64,000 nucleotides of DNA from Avidesulfovibrio sp964369685 (GCA_964369685.1 CAYJFB010000003.1:1-64000); one strand, 5' to 3'. Shown: positions 19,488-28,285, counted from the first letter of the stretch. The notes: a model not told the origin generated them from the sequence alone. Numbers and translations: made by a program.

Positions 19488-21668
19488 GTGAAGCGCATAT
19501 CTGTACAAAAAATATTTGAATACACGCTGTTGCCATATGTTACTCATTTAACAAATAATCCTTCACTCATTGCGATTCGTTCGGCACTGATTGTTACGTT
19601 ACCGTTTATGTTGTTGGGCTCTTTGGCGGAATTGTATGTTTCTTTTCCTTTAGCCGCTTACAGACAGAGTATGCTCAATCTTTTTGGCGGTGAATGGCAA
19701 TATTACGGTCATTTTTTACGAGACGCGTCTTTTATGATTTTGGCGCCTGTGATGGCTTTTTCTGTGGGCTATCAGTTGGCTGTGCAACATAACAAAAAGT
19801 ATATACGGGCGTTTGTCAGTCCATTGATCTCGGCATTGCAAGCGTTTGCTGCGTATTTTTGTACAATCCCTTCTTTTGATGGCATGATTGAAAGTCAATG
19901 GCTGGGGGTTGCGGGGCTTTTTGTGGCTATTGTTGTCGGCATGGTATCCACAAAATTGTTTTTGTTTCTTTTTTCTTTCAAGAGATTGCGTTTACATTTA
20001 CTTGGTGACACTGCCGATATTGCCATTCCACAAAATTTTAATCATCTGTTGCCTGCTGTTTTGACGATATTTATCATTATCGGTGCGCACACCTTGCTGG
20101 TAGCGACTTTCGAAAAGACACTACATGAATTGGTGAGTCTTGTGGTACGCAGTCCGTTCACCATTCAAGATGCGGGTTTGGAGCAAGGGATTATTTATAC
20201 GACGATATTGCAAGCCTTATGGTTTGTGGGCATACACGGTGCCAATATGCTTGCCTCGGTAACAGCGGACTTTTATGTTTCAACGACCTATGCAAATGAA
20301 ACCGCTGCCGCCTTGGGGTATCCATTGCCGTATATTGTGACAGACACGTTTATGAAAGCCTTTGTGTCTTTGGGTGGTGCGGGGGCTTGTCTGGCTTTAA
20401 TCGGTGCAATTCTCCTTTACAGTAAGGCTTCGGGCACACGTAAGGTGGCTTGGTTTTCGCTTTTGCCTTGTCTTTTTAATATCAATGAAATTTTACTTTT
20501 TGGGTTACCGATTGTTCTTAATCCTTTATTAATCATTCCGTTTTTGTTGACGCCCGTTGTTCTTCTTGTCTTTAGTTATTTTGTGACGTTGGTTGGTTTT
20601 GTTCCGGCAACGAGTGTAGAAGTCGACTGGACAACGCCTATTTTTTTCAGCGGCTATCTGTCAACGGGATCATGGGCGGGGGTTTTACTGCAAGTTTTGA
20701 ATCTTGGGCTTGGGATTTTGCTTTATACACCGTTTGTATTTTTGTCAAATTATGTAAGCAATAAGCAAGTTTATCAGGCTTTTCAACAGTTAATGACCCG
20801 CGCTTGTACGACAACAGATTTTGCGCAACGGTGTACTGATTACAATGATGAAGCGGGGACGTTGGCGCGTTGTTTGGTTGCCGATCTTGAGCACGCTTTG
20901 GATGAAAATGATGAGTTATTTTTAATGTTCCAGCCACAGATAGCTGCGGCATCGGGTCAGGTTGTGAGTGTTGAAGCGTTGGTTCGCTGGCAACATCCGG
21001 CATATGGTTTGATTCCTGCACCGATTATTATTGCTGTTGCGGAGGCTTCGGAGTTGATTAAGCCTCTTGGCCTTTGGGTTTTTGAAGAAGCCTGTGTGAC
21101 GCATAAATCATGGTTGGAATGTGGTCTGGAGCACTTAAAAATGGGCATCAATGTTTCTACAAAACAATTGGAACCGCGTTTAGCCTATGCGTTTACCAAT
21201 ATTGCTCAAAAACATGGCCTTGCACCCGCACAACTCGTTGTTGAGGTGACTGAATCCGGCGTTATTGACGGTGAAAAAAAAGAAAGTCAAGTGCTTGCAA
21301 AGATTTATGATGCCGGTTTTGCGGTAGCCATAGATGATTTTGGTATGGGACATACGTCACTCAATTACTTAAAAGAGTTTCCGATTTCTTGTATTAAAAT
21401 TGATGGTTCTCTCAGTAAAGAAGTGCTGACAAACCCGATTTGTGCCGATATAGTGGCGTCCATCACGAATCTTTGTCAGGCACGCAATATGACAAATATC
21501 GTTGAATTTGTTGAGAATCGTGCTCAGGCACAGGCATTGTGTGATTTGGGCTGTGAGGTTATGCAGGGATATTTATACAGCAAACCCCTTTTGGCTGATG
21601 AATGTTTAACGTATATTTTACGCACCAATAAAGGTGTTGGTCTTGATGCTTTGTCATCTGCAACATGA
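19488..21668 (+). CDS. PTS EIIC (lactose/cellobiose type) fused to an EAL domain
   Basis: 726 residues. Residues 1 to about 420 form a multi-helix EIIC membrane domain and keep the substrate-site motifs GIHGANM and NINEILLFGLP. Residues about 455-700 form an EAL domain with EALVRW, INVSTKQ, VTESG, AIDDFG and KIDGS. The last glutamate motif reads VEFVEN instead of the usual AEGVE but keeps the glutamates. No EIIA or EIIB is present. By inference the transporter part acts as a membrane sugar sensor controlling c-di-GMP breakdown. It starts at GTG 19488 after GGTGG and lies 31 bases before dhaK, so co-transcription with the dha genes is plausible. Confidence 0.88.
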   Translation: MKRISVQKIFEYTLLPYVTHLTNNPSLIAIRSALIVTLPFMLLGSLAELYVSFPLAAYRQSMLNLFGGEWQYYGHFLRDASFMILAPVMAFSVGYQLAVQHNKKYIRAFVSPLISALQAFAAYFCTIPSFDGMIESQWLGVAGLFVAIVVGMVSTKLFLFLFSFKRLRLHLLGDTADIAIPQNFNHLLPAVLTIFIIIGAHTLLVATFEKTLHELVSLVVRSPFTIQDAGLEQGIIYTTILQALWFVGIHGANMLASVTADFYVSTTYANETAAALGYPLPYIVTDTFMKAFVSLGGAGACLALIGAILLYSKASGTRKVAWFSLLPCLFNINEILLFGLPIVLNPLLIIPFLLTPVVLLVFSYFVTLVGFVPATSVEVDWTTPIFFSGYLSTGSWAGVLLQVLNLGLGILLYTPFVFLSNYVSNKQVYQAFQQLMTRACTTTDFAQRCTDYNDEAGTLARCLVADLEHALDENDELFLMFQPQIAAASGQVVSVEALVRWQHPAYGLIPAPIIIAVAEASELIKPLGLWVFEEACVTHKSWLECGLEHLKMGINVSTKQLEPRLAYAFTNIAQKHGLAPAQLVVEVTESGVIDGEKKESQVLAKIYDAGFAVAIDDFGMGHTSLNYLKEFPISCIKIDGSLSKEVLTNPICADIVASITNLCQARNMTNIVEFVENRAQAQALCDLGCEVMQGYLYSKPLLADECLTYILRTNKGVGLDALSSAT

Positions 21669-21699
21669 TCTTTTATTTTCCCCCGGTGGAGGCACGTTT

Positions 21700-22689
21700 A
21701 TGAAAAAATTGATTAATAGCGTTGAATCCGTTGAACAAGACATGATTGATGGTTTGGTAAAGGCGTATCCTCATCATTTGCGTAAACTTGAGGGGAGTAC
21801 GATTGTGCTGCGTTCTGTACCGAAGCAGGGCAAAGTGGCGTTGATCAGTGGTGGAGGCAGTGGTCATGAGCCTGCTCACGGCGGTTATGTGGGTGAGGGG
21901 ATGTTGGACTGTGCTGTTGCCGGAGCTGTTTTTACTTCACCGACGCCTGATCAGATTTACACAGGGCTAAAGGCTATTGCCAATGAGCAAGGTGTGTTGA
22001 TGATTGTCAAGAATTATTCCGGCGACATCATGAACTTTGAGATGGCTGCCGAGATGGCCGCTGATGAAGGCTTAGCGGTAGAGTCTGTGGTTGTGAATGA
22101 TGATGTGGCGGTGAAAGACAGCGTATATACAACCGGTCGTCGTGGTGTTGCAGGCACGGTGTTTGTGCATAAAATAGCGGGTGCGAAGGCCGAAGCTGGT
22201 GCCTCTCTGAGTGAAGTGAAGGCTGTGGCACAAAAAGTGATTGACAATACGCGGACAATGGGGATGGCGTTGACAGCGTGTACGGTTCCCGCAGCGGGTA
22301 AACCAGGTTTTGAACTTGCCGAAAATGAAATGGAGATCGGCATTGGTATTCACGGCGAACCGGGAACACATCGCGAAACACTGCTCGCTGCAGACGCCAT
22401 TGTAAAACTGTTGCTTGATAAAATTTTGTCTGATCTTGAATATCAAAAGCGTGAGGTGGCACTGATGATCAACAGTGCCGGCGGCACACCGCCAATGGAA
22501 CTGTTTATTATCAATAAAAATGTTCACGAAGTTCTTGAATCTCGGGGGATAAAAATTTATAAAACATATGTGGGCAATTATATGACATCGATTGAAATGG
22601 CCGGTTTTTCCATTACATTATTACGGTTGGATGATGAATTAAAGCATTTGCTTGATGCACATGCAAACACTCCGGCTTTTCTTGCTTAA
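21700..22689 (+). CDS. dhaK: Dihydroxyacetone kinase subunit DhaK
   Basis: Binds dihydroxyacetone covalently for phosphorylation by DhaL; 329 residues. It shows GGGSGHEPAHGGYVG at the N-terminus and GIGIHGEPGTHRE, which carries the histidine that forms the hemiaminal bond with substrate. The ATG at 21700 follows GGAGG by about seven bases, and this start matches the usual family length. It is followed by dhaL, dhaM and an HPr gene on the same strand, the arrangement of the PTS-dependent kinase, in which phosphoenolpyruvate rather than ATP is the donor. Confidence 0.96.
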   Translation: MKKLINSVESVEQDMIDGLVKAYPHHLRKLEGSTIVLRSVPKQGKVALISGGGSGHEPAHGGYVGEGMLDCAVAGAVFTSPTPDQIYTGLKAIANEQGVLMIVKNYSGDIMNFEMAAEMAADEGLAVESVVVNDDVAVKDSVYTTGRRGVAGTVFVHKIAGAKAEAGASLSEVKAVAQKVIDNTRTMGMALTACTVPAAGKPGFELAENEMEIGIGIHGEPGTHRETLLAADAIVKLLLDKILSDLEYQKREVALMINSAGGTPPMELFIINKNVHEVLESRGIKIYKTYVGNYMTSIEMAGFSITLLRLDDELKHLLDAHANTPAFLA

Positions 22690-22785
22690 CAATATTGTTT
22701 GTATATTGGATTGAAACCTTTTTGAGCTTCAATTTGGCAATATATTTTTTCATGACTGCGTCACTTTGAAGTGGAGAAATACACT

Positions 22786-23409
22786 ATGTCCGGTAACACA
22801 AAACTTTTGCAGCTTATAGAAACGGCAACCGCAGTCATCATCCGTGAGAAAGAGTTGTTGACAGTTCTTGATCAAGCTATCGGCGACGGGGATCACGGCA
22901 TCAATATGGCTCGCGGTTGTAAAGAGGTTGCGGTCTTGCTGCCTGATCTTGGTGAGCAAGACATACATACTATCTTAAAGACTGTTGGTATGAAGCTTGT
23001 CAGTACGGTTGGTGGGGCATCCGGGCCTTTATACGGTACGGCATTGATGAAAGCGGGTGCGGTTGCGGCAGATACAGATATTCTTGACGGTGAACAGCTT
23101 GTTGCGATGTTTCAGGCGGCGATCGAAGGTGTGCAGATGCGTGGCAAGGCTACAGCCGGTGAAAAGACCATGCTTGACGCTTTGATTCCGGCTTATGAAG
23201 CTTTTAAAGCAGAATATGCTATTTCCGGTGATGTGTCTCTTTGTTTGAAGCGATCTGTGGAAGCCGCTGAAAACGGTGTAGAATATACGAAAACAATTAT
23301 AGCTACAAAAGGTCGTGCAAGCTATTTGGGTGAACGGAGTCTTGGGCACCAAGATCCCGGAGCCACATCGGTTTTATTGATTTTGCGTGCAATAGACAGT
23401 GCGTTATAG
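22786..23409 (+). CDS. dhaL: Dihydroxyacetone kinase ADP-binding subunit DhaL
   Basis: Holds tightly bound ADP, which DhaM rephosphorylates so it can phosphorylate the substrate on DhaK; 207 residues. AIGDGDHGINM has the aspartates that bind magnesium and nucleotide. GGASGPLYG and LGHQDPGATS are the other family motifs. The ATG at 22786 follows GGAG at a good distance. The gap of about 95 bases after dhaK shows nothing distinct. Confidence 0.96.
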   Translation: MSGNTKLLQLIETATAVIIREKELLTVLDQAIGDGDHGINMARGCKEVAVLLPDLGEQDIHTILKTVGMKLVSTVGGASGPLYGTALMKAGAVAADTDILDGEQLVAMFQAAIEGVQMRGKATAGEKTMLDALIPAYEAFKAEYAISGDVSLCLKRSVEAAENGVEYTKTIIATKGRASYLGERSLGHQDPGATSVLLILRAIDSAL

Positions 23410-23417
23410 GAGTTTAA

Positions 23418-23807
23418 ATGTTAGGTATCGTACTTGTTTCACACAGTAAGAAGCTTTCTGAAGGTGTTGCCGAGCTAGTTGGGATGTTGGCCAAAGATGT
23501 TCCTGTAGCTGCTGCAGGCGGTCTTGATGATGGCAGTTTTGGCACCAGTTTTTATAAAATTACAGCTGCGTTGGGTAAGGTTATTGATGCAGACGGAGTT
23601 ATAGTTTTATGTGATATGGGAAGTGCCATAATGACTACCGAAATGGCTTTGGAAGCGTTAAATGATCCGAAAATTCGGATGGTGAACGCACCACTTGTTG
23701 AAGGGGCTTTGGTCGTTGCCATGGCTTCCATGACAGGCCAAAGTTTGGAAGAGGCTTTGAAGCAGTTGGCGCAACCGAATGTTTTTGACAAAGGTATTGC
23801 GAGTTAA
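23418..23807 (+). CDS. dhaM: PTS-type phosphocarrier DhaM, short single-domain form
   Basis: Passes phosphate from HPr to DhaL-bound ADP; 129 residues, EIIA-mannose-like fold. The active histidine is in LVSHSKK near residue 9, and GLDDGSFGTS and CDMGSA follow. E. coli DhaM carries HPr and enzyme I-like domains on one chain; here DhaM has only its own domain and HPr is the next separate gene. Eight bases separate it from dhaL. Confidence 0.95.
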   Translation: MLGIVLVSHSKKLSEGVAELVGMLAKDVPVAAAGGLDDGSFGTSFYKITAALGKVIDADGVIVLCDMGSAIMTTEMALEALNDPKIRMVNAPLVEGALVVAMASMTGQSLEEALKQLAQPNVFDKGIAS

Positions 23808-23812
23808 AAACA

Positions 23813-24070
23813 ATGAAAATGTATACACATGTTATTGCGGATGCTGTCGGTATTCATGCTCGTCCGGCAAGTGTTCTGATGAAAGCTGCAAGTTCTTTTT
23901 GTTCAACGGTCACCTTGAGTAAAGGTGAAAAGACTGTTGGTGTAAAACAATTTTTTGCACTTATGGGTCTTGGAGTCAAACATGGTGATACGATTGTACT
24001 GAGGGTTGAGGGCACAGATGAAGAGCAAGCTATGGAGCGCTTACAAATCTTGTTGAAAAAAGAATTTTAA
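23813..24070 (+). CDS. ptsH: HPr-like phosphocarrier protein
   Basis: Carries phosphate from PTS enzyme I to DhaM; 85 residues. The phosphorylated histidine lies in GIHARPAS. The regulatory serine region, usually KSIMGxMSLG, reads KQFFALMGLG here, so the Ser46 site for HPr kinase is replaced. The protein may therefore be dedicated to the dihydroxyacetone pathway. It starts five bases after dhaM. A second in-frame ATG lies two codons later. Enzyme I is not in the window. Confidence 0.93.
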   Translation: MKMYTHVIADAVGIHARPASVLMKAASSFCSTVTLSKGEKTVGVKQFFALMGLGVKHGDTIVLRVEGTDEEQAMERLQILLKKEF

Positions 24071-24105
24071 TATTTTTCATCACCGCCTCACAGCGATAAG
24101 GGGAG

Positions 24106-24128
24106 CCGGGGGAAAGTATTTCCCCCGG
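24106..24128 (-). repeat. Hairpin between the convergent dha and coo operons
   Basis: CCGGGGGAAA pairs perfectly with TTTCCCCCGG over a 3-nt loop. On the minus strand it directly follows the cooF stop, with a T-run before the hairpin and a C-run (CTCCCC) after it. This is the layout of hairpin 1 in the composite elements. It could stop transcription from both sides. Confidence 0.6.
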
Positions 24129-24134
24129 AAAAAA

Positions 24135-24632
24135 TTACGCTTCAACCAGGACGCGTGCTTGGGCAGGGCAGGCTTCAACACAGGCCGGTACATCTTTTCC
24201 TTCTTTTTTTCGCCAATCTTCACACATGTCACAGCGTACGGCAATGGAGCGCAAGAAGTGTTGTGCGATGGTTTCGCCTTTGGGGTTTGGCAGGCCGATG
24301 TCTTCAATGCGGATCGCACCGTATGGGCAGGCCATGATGCAAAGCATACATCCTGAACAAAACTGTGCGTTGGCGCTGATCGCGCCTTCTGCATCTTGTG
24401 CGAGGACTCCGGTCGGGCAAATACGTACACACGGTGCGTTGTCGCATTGACGGCACGAGATCGGCACTTTTAATGAACCTTCTTTAATAACACGCACACG
24501 AGCTACCAATTCATCACGTTTTTTGATGGCTTCTTTAAACGTTAGGCCATTATGTGCGGCAATACAAGCGATCTCACAGCGTCGACATGCGCGACACTTT
24601 TGCGGTATGGAGTCTACACGATAATGACTCAT
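24135..24632 (-). CDS. cooF: Iron-sulfur electron-transfer protein of the Coo hydrogenase
   Basis: A polyferredoxin of 165 residues. Four cysteine groups are seen: CRACRRCEIAC, CRQCDNAPCVRICP, CSGCMLCIMACP and a split CDMC/CVEACP, enough for four [4Fe-4S] clusters. HycB and HydN have the same fold. The position after hypA at the end of the coo cluster matches the Desulfovibrio vulgaris order as I recall it, so CooF is the best name. It would link the hydrogenase to CO dehydrogenase or another ferredoxin-type donor. No CO dehydrogenase gene is in the window. Confidence 0.87.
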   Translation of the reverse strand: MSHYRVDSIPQKCRACRRCEIACIAAHNGLTFKEAIKKRDELVARVRVIKEGSLKVPISCRQCDNAPCVRICPTGVLAQDAEGAISANAQFCSGCMLCIMACPYGAIRIEDIGLPNPKGETIAQHFLRSIAVRCDMCEDWRKKEGKDVPACVEACPAQARVLVEA

Positions 24633-24809
24633 AACAATATCCTTTACAGTATGCTTTTAATACATTTGCGTTTTACAATGGTTTATTTTTGACGAAACGG
24701 CGTGTTCGTAGTTGAGTGTGGCACGGAGCATGATACACTCAAAAAGAATCTTGCGGTCTTTAAAAATCAACATAAATAAACATATTTTGACAATTACAAC
24801 CGTGAACTT

Positions 24810-25178
24810 TTACAGAGTTTGTTCAACTGGTTTTTCATAGGCTTCTATAGACTGAATAAGGCAACAATTACCGCCTGTATAGGTATATGTTGTAGCACCG
24901 CATTGGGGGCAAGCAGTCGGACGCGCTGTTTTGAGCTGAAAGCCGTGTTTACAGGTTTGGCACGAAGCGTCGGCAGGAATGCGCGCAATAAACAGTTCTG
25001 CACCTTCAGCAGCCGTGTTTTCAGCCAGCAGTTCAAACGCTGCTTGGAGCGCGTGTGTTTCAATTGCGTTAAAAATACCCAGATGTAAGACAATCCGAGA
25101 TATCTTATTGACTTGATATTTTTGTGATTCCTCAAGCACAATATGTAATAAAGAAACAGCGATTCCGGTTTCATGCAT
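24810..25178 (-). CDS. hypA: Hydrogenase nickel-insertion protein HypA
   Basis: Delivers nickel to the NiFe-hydrogenase large subunit; 122 residues. It begins MHETGIA, where the His-2/Glu-3 pair binds nickel. A zinc site with CxxC pairs (CQTC and CPQC) follows near residues 73 and 92. The ATG at 25178 is fixed by the MHE signature and by AGGTGA upstream; a longer frame runs back to 25244. It lies just downstream of cooH, its likely client. Confidence 0.95.
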   Translation of the reverse strand: MHETGIAVSLLHIVLEESQKYQVNKISRIVLHLGIFNAIETHALQAAFELLAENTAAEGAELFIARIPADASCQTCKHGFQLKTARPTACPQCGATTYTYTGGNCCLIQSIEAYEKPVEQTL

Positions 25179-25219
25179 ATTTATCACCTGAGTCAAGTTT
25201 TTTGACTTGGCGGAAAAAG

Positions 25220-26428
25220 TTAGCGTTCTGTACAGGATACACAAGGATCAATGCTGTTTACAATGACAGAGATGTCTGCAAGCTGGCAATCTTTCATCAT
25301 CACAGAGAGTGCTTCCCAGTTCATGTAGGATGGCACGCGCCATTTGAGACGTTCAGGTGTGTCTGAGCCATCGGTACGAACATAATAAATCAGTTCGCCA
25401 CGCGGGGCTTCAGAACGTGCCACGGCTTCTGTTGTGGGCACTTCCGGCATCGGATTGACCAATGCGCCTTGAGGCATTTTATCCATACATTGTCTTAGGA
25501 TAGTGATGGATTCAAAAATTTCACGCAAACGCACCATGATTCGTGCAAGGACATCGCCTTCTGTTTCGGTGATGATTGTAAAATCGAGTTCCGGATAGAC
25601 TAAATATCGAGTGTCACGGCGCACATCGGTTGCGATGCCGGAGGCACGCGCCACAGGGCCTACGAGACCATAATCCAGTGCATCGGCATGGGGCATACGT
25701 CCCACGTCGCGTGCGCGTCGAGCGACGGTGGGATCGGATTGGTAGAGTTTCAGCACATCGTGTGCCGCCACTTCGACTTTGTCTAAACGTTCACGCAAAT
25801 AATCAAGCAAGGCGTTGTCCAAATCGACTTTGACGCCACCGATACAGTTTGCGGAAAGATTCATGCGGTTGCCATAGAGAGTTTCTTTGACATCTTGCAT
25901 GTATTCGCGGATTTCCATCAAATGTAGGAATAATGCAGTAAAACCCACATTGTGTCCAAAAATAGCCACATTGAAAAGGTGCGAGGCAATTCTTTTGATT
26001 TCTTCAGCCATGACGCGTAAATATTGGGCTCTGAGGGGGACTTCAAGGCCGAGGGCATTTTCAATGACCATACAATATGTCAGGCTATGGCTGTTTGAGC
26101 ATAATGAACAAACGCGTTCGACTAACGTGGTATTTTTAAAAAGGTTGCGTTGGGTTGCCATGCCTTCCATACCGCGATGTACATGACCCGATGAAATGCG
26201 AACATGGCGTACGATTTCACCTTCCAGGGTCAATTTAAAATAGACCGGTTCTTCAAGAGCAACATGCACAGGTCCCAAGGGTAGTGTGTATGTTGCTATA
26301 TGTTTTTCGTCCTGCGTTGCAGAACGTGTTTGATCGACAGGGTGTGTGGGGCTTGTATGTTGTGTTGAACATTCTTGATCACTTGATTGTGTTGTTTTTT
26401 TTTGCTGCCCATCGTCATGCCCATTCAT
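25220..26428 (-). CDS. cooH: Group 4 [NiFe]-hydrogenase large subunit CooH
   Basis: Catalytic subunit reducing protons to H2; 402 residues, related to NuoD and EchE. The nickel ligands are the N-terminal CSLC (ERVCSLCSNSH) and C-terminal DPCVSC, so the active site is complete. The C-terminus ends only four residues after the last cysteine, so there is no long cleavable tail. An AGGAGG site precedes the ATG at 26428. The first 35 or so residues are polar and histidine/glutamine-rich. The 30-kDa NuoC-like domain is a separate protein, cooU, just upstream. Confidence 0.94.
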   Translation of the reverse strand: MNGHDDGQQKKTTQSSDQECSTQHTSPTHPVDQTRSATQDEKHIATYTLPLGPVHVALEEPVYFKLTLEGEIVRHVRISSGHVHRGMEGMATQRNLFKNTTLVERVCSLCSNSHSLTYCMVIENALGLEVPLRAQYLRVMAEEIKRIASHLFNVAIFGHNVGFTALFLHLMEIREYMQDVKETLYGNRMNLSANCIGGVKVDLDNALLDYLRERLDKVEVAAHDVLKLYQSDPTVARRARDVGRMPHADALDYGLVGPVARASGIATDVRRDTRYLVYPELDFTIITETEGDVLARIMVRLREIFESITILRQCMDKMPQGALVNPMPEVPTTEAVARSEAPRGELIYYVRTDGSDTPERLKWRVPSYMNWEALSVMMKDCQLADISVIVNSIDPCVSCTER

Positions 26429-26493
26429 GCCTATTCCTCCTGTGACCCGACTGTTGAAGCCGTGATGGCCACATCCTTGTACAATATTGCTGA

Positions 26494-27162
26494 TTATTTG
26501 CGTCCGCTTTTGGCTTCCGAGGGGAAGGGGTGCGCCATTTCCTGATGCAGAGAGGGATCGACCAAAGGTGGCCAAGGTTCTGCGGGGCCGTCAGGCTCTG
26601 GAAATACGCTGTGGGGGGCGGCGCTGAGGTTCATTGCGGTGATGTGTTCCCACATATCCGAAGTGCAGGTTCCGTTCATCATGGTAGAGAGTGGAATGCT
26701 TTCACGCAGGATGCCTTCTTCGATAGATTCGTCCAAAAAGAGTCTGTCGGGATTATTATTGCCTTCAAAAGTGAGGCTATAGAGCTCTGCGCATTCTCTT
26801 TCATTCCAATCGGCATTCCGAAACCATGTTGTGATGCTTGGCACTGAATTGTTATCGTTTTCAAGGGGGACAACAATAGAGAATACGGCACCGTCTATAT
26901 CAAAATGATAGTCCAGAAAAAGGCGAGCATCACTGAGCACAGCGTGTGCCAATGCGGTCACAGTGCATAATCTGGCTTTATAGTTTCGGAGTACCTTTGC
27001 GGTTTTCGGTAAATCTTCTTTATTGTGCAAGGTTGCCCATACAAACACATTGCCCCATTGATCGGTAGTGCGGGTGCACGAGGCCGAGAGCCCGATCAAT
27101 GCAGTAATCACTTCGGGATTGGGATGGCTACTTGAAAAAGCATTGTTTACCGTTGATTCCAT
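26494..27162 (-). CDS. cooU: NuoC-like hydrogenase subunit CooU
   Basis: Peripheral-arm subunit equivalent to the 30-kDa subunit of complex I; 222 residues. The family signature appears as WNERECAELYSLTFEGNNNPDRLFL. A GAGGAG site precedes the ATG. The C-terminal 40 residues are proline-rich. It is followed by cooH after 65 bases. Unusually, nearly 400 non-coding bases separate it from cooX upstream, so cooU-cooH-hypA-cooF may have its own promoter. Confidence 0.9.
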   Translation of the reverse strand: MESTVNNAFSSSHPNPEVITALIGLSASCTRTTDQWGNVFVWATLHNKEDLPKTAKVLRNYKARLCTVTALAHAVLSDARLFLDYHFDIDGAVFSIVVPLENDNNSVPSITTWFRNADWNERECAELYSLTFEGNNNPDRLFLDESIEEGILRESIPLSTMMNGTCTSDMWEHITAMNLSAAPHSVFPEPDGPAEPWPPLVDPSLHQEMAHPFPSEAKSGRK

Positions 27163-27559
27163 AACGTACTCCTCATTGTCAGCATGGAGTTTATTCTTGG
27201 GCGGGGTGTTCTTTGCATAGTAAACCTACTGTTATTTTCTACAACAGTGAGGCTTTCCCTCAGTATCCAAGTAATAAAAACTCCCAGCAATGGCTAGTGA
27301 TGTAACATTCAGAAGAGTTTAACATTTTTCTTAGGAGCAGAAGAACTCTTAAAGACACAATGTTACGGTTTACACGTTCTTGATGATTCTTGTATCACAA
27401 CAAAAACGTTTTGTCTTTTTGCTACTGCGAGACTTTTTGCCATTGTACTTTTTTAATGTTTTTTATGCAAAACATTTTTTGCATAAATGAAACTCGCTGT
27501 AGAGATTATCAAACAATTGTATGGAATTTTTTTGAAAGAACATAGTGTTGATAGCCGGT
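27163..27559. other. Long non-coding gap inside the coo cluster
   Basis: About 400 AT-rich bases split the coo genes into cooMKLX and cooUH-hypA-cooF. I see no protein gene here. The clearest structure is the perfect inverted repeat at 27462-27487. The region is a candidate for an internal promoter or a processing site. Confidence 0.5.
27462..27487. promoter_or_regulatory. Perfect 11-base inverted repeat, candidate operator
   Basis: TTTATGCAAAA and TTTTGCATAAA pair perfectly around CATT, total 26 bases. The symmetry and 4-base spacer fit a dimeric regulator site; it could also form a short hairpin in RNA. It does not match the CooA consensus as I know it. It lies 74 bases after cooX and 300 bases before cooU. 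Confidence 0.45.
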
Positions 27560-28198
27560 TCATGAAGAGCTTTTTTCTTTTTTGTCACTTAAAAGACAGA
27601 CATTGCCTTGTTCACTAAGTTTTTTCAGGTGATTGATTGGACACGCTTTATCATCGCTAATAAGTGTTTCAAGGTGATCGATGCGGCACGCACGGTCATC
27701 ACTGATGGCGGTTTCCAATCGTCGACAATCGGGACACAAGTGTGTGATGTGTCGCACATTCATTTCAGGATGCTCTGCATAGACTTTTGCAACAAGGGCT
27801 GTCGGTAAAAAGCGCATACGTTTTCCACAACCTTCGCAGATGTCATAGGTGACAGCCGCACGAGTTAACCACATATATTTTTCGCTGTTCCGATGGGTGT
27901 TGTGCCAGTTGTTGCTTAAGGTGATGGCTTTTGTCGGACAGTAATGTCGACATTGGCCGCAAAGACAACAGGTGTTGCGCCAAACGGTGATTTCGAAACC
28001 GCTGCCGTCTTCTTTACGTGCCAAGTTAATAGCACCCGCAACGCACACATGCATACAGGTTCCGCAACCCACACATAAAGCGGCATTGACTTCAACGCGT
28101 GCGCGCAAGCGTTCCGGTGTCAGGCTTTCATCGGGTGGAAATGGTTCTGTAACGGGACCTTTTTGCACATTTCGCCAAAGCATTTTCAGGACATTCAT
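27560..28198 (-). CDS. cooX: Ferredoxin-like subunit CooX with extended C-terminus
   Basis: Two [4Fe-4S] motifs (CVGCGTCMHVC and CCLCGQCRHYC, about residues 43-95) carry electrons toward the NiFe site, like NuoI; 212 residues. After them comes a zinc-ribbon-like pair, CEGCGKRM and CPDCRR, then two near-copies of a 16-residue unit (LETAISDDRACRIDH and LETLISDDKACPINH) and a lysine-rich tail. This extension is unusual for the family. The ATG at 28198 follows AAGG. It is the fourth gene of the cluster, 87 bases after cooL. Confidence 0.9.
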   Translation of the reverse strand: MNVLKMLWRNVQKGPVTEPFPPDESLTPERLRARVEVNAALCVGCGTCMHVCVAGAINLARKEDGSGFEITVWRNTCCLCGQCRHYCPTKAITLSNNWHNTHRNSEKYMWLTRAAVTYDICEGCGKRMRFLPTALVAKVYAEHPEMNVRHITHLCPDCRRLETAISDDRACRIDHLETLISDDKACPINHLKKLSEQGNVCLLSDKKEKSSS

Positions 28199-28285
28199 AT
28201 CAATCGCCTTATGTATATTTCGTTTTTTCTGGAACAACGTGTTGAGCCTTCACGTGTTCCTCAAGAAAGCGAAAGGTAAAACATG

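Noticed and set aside
24106..24137. Ordinary intrinsic terminator for the dha operon
   Set aside because: On the plus strand the hairpin is followed by an A-run, not a T-run; the layout fits the element family on the minus strand better.
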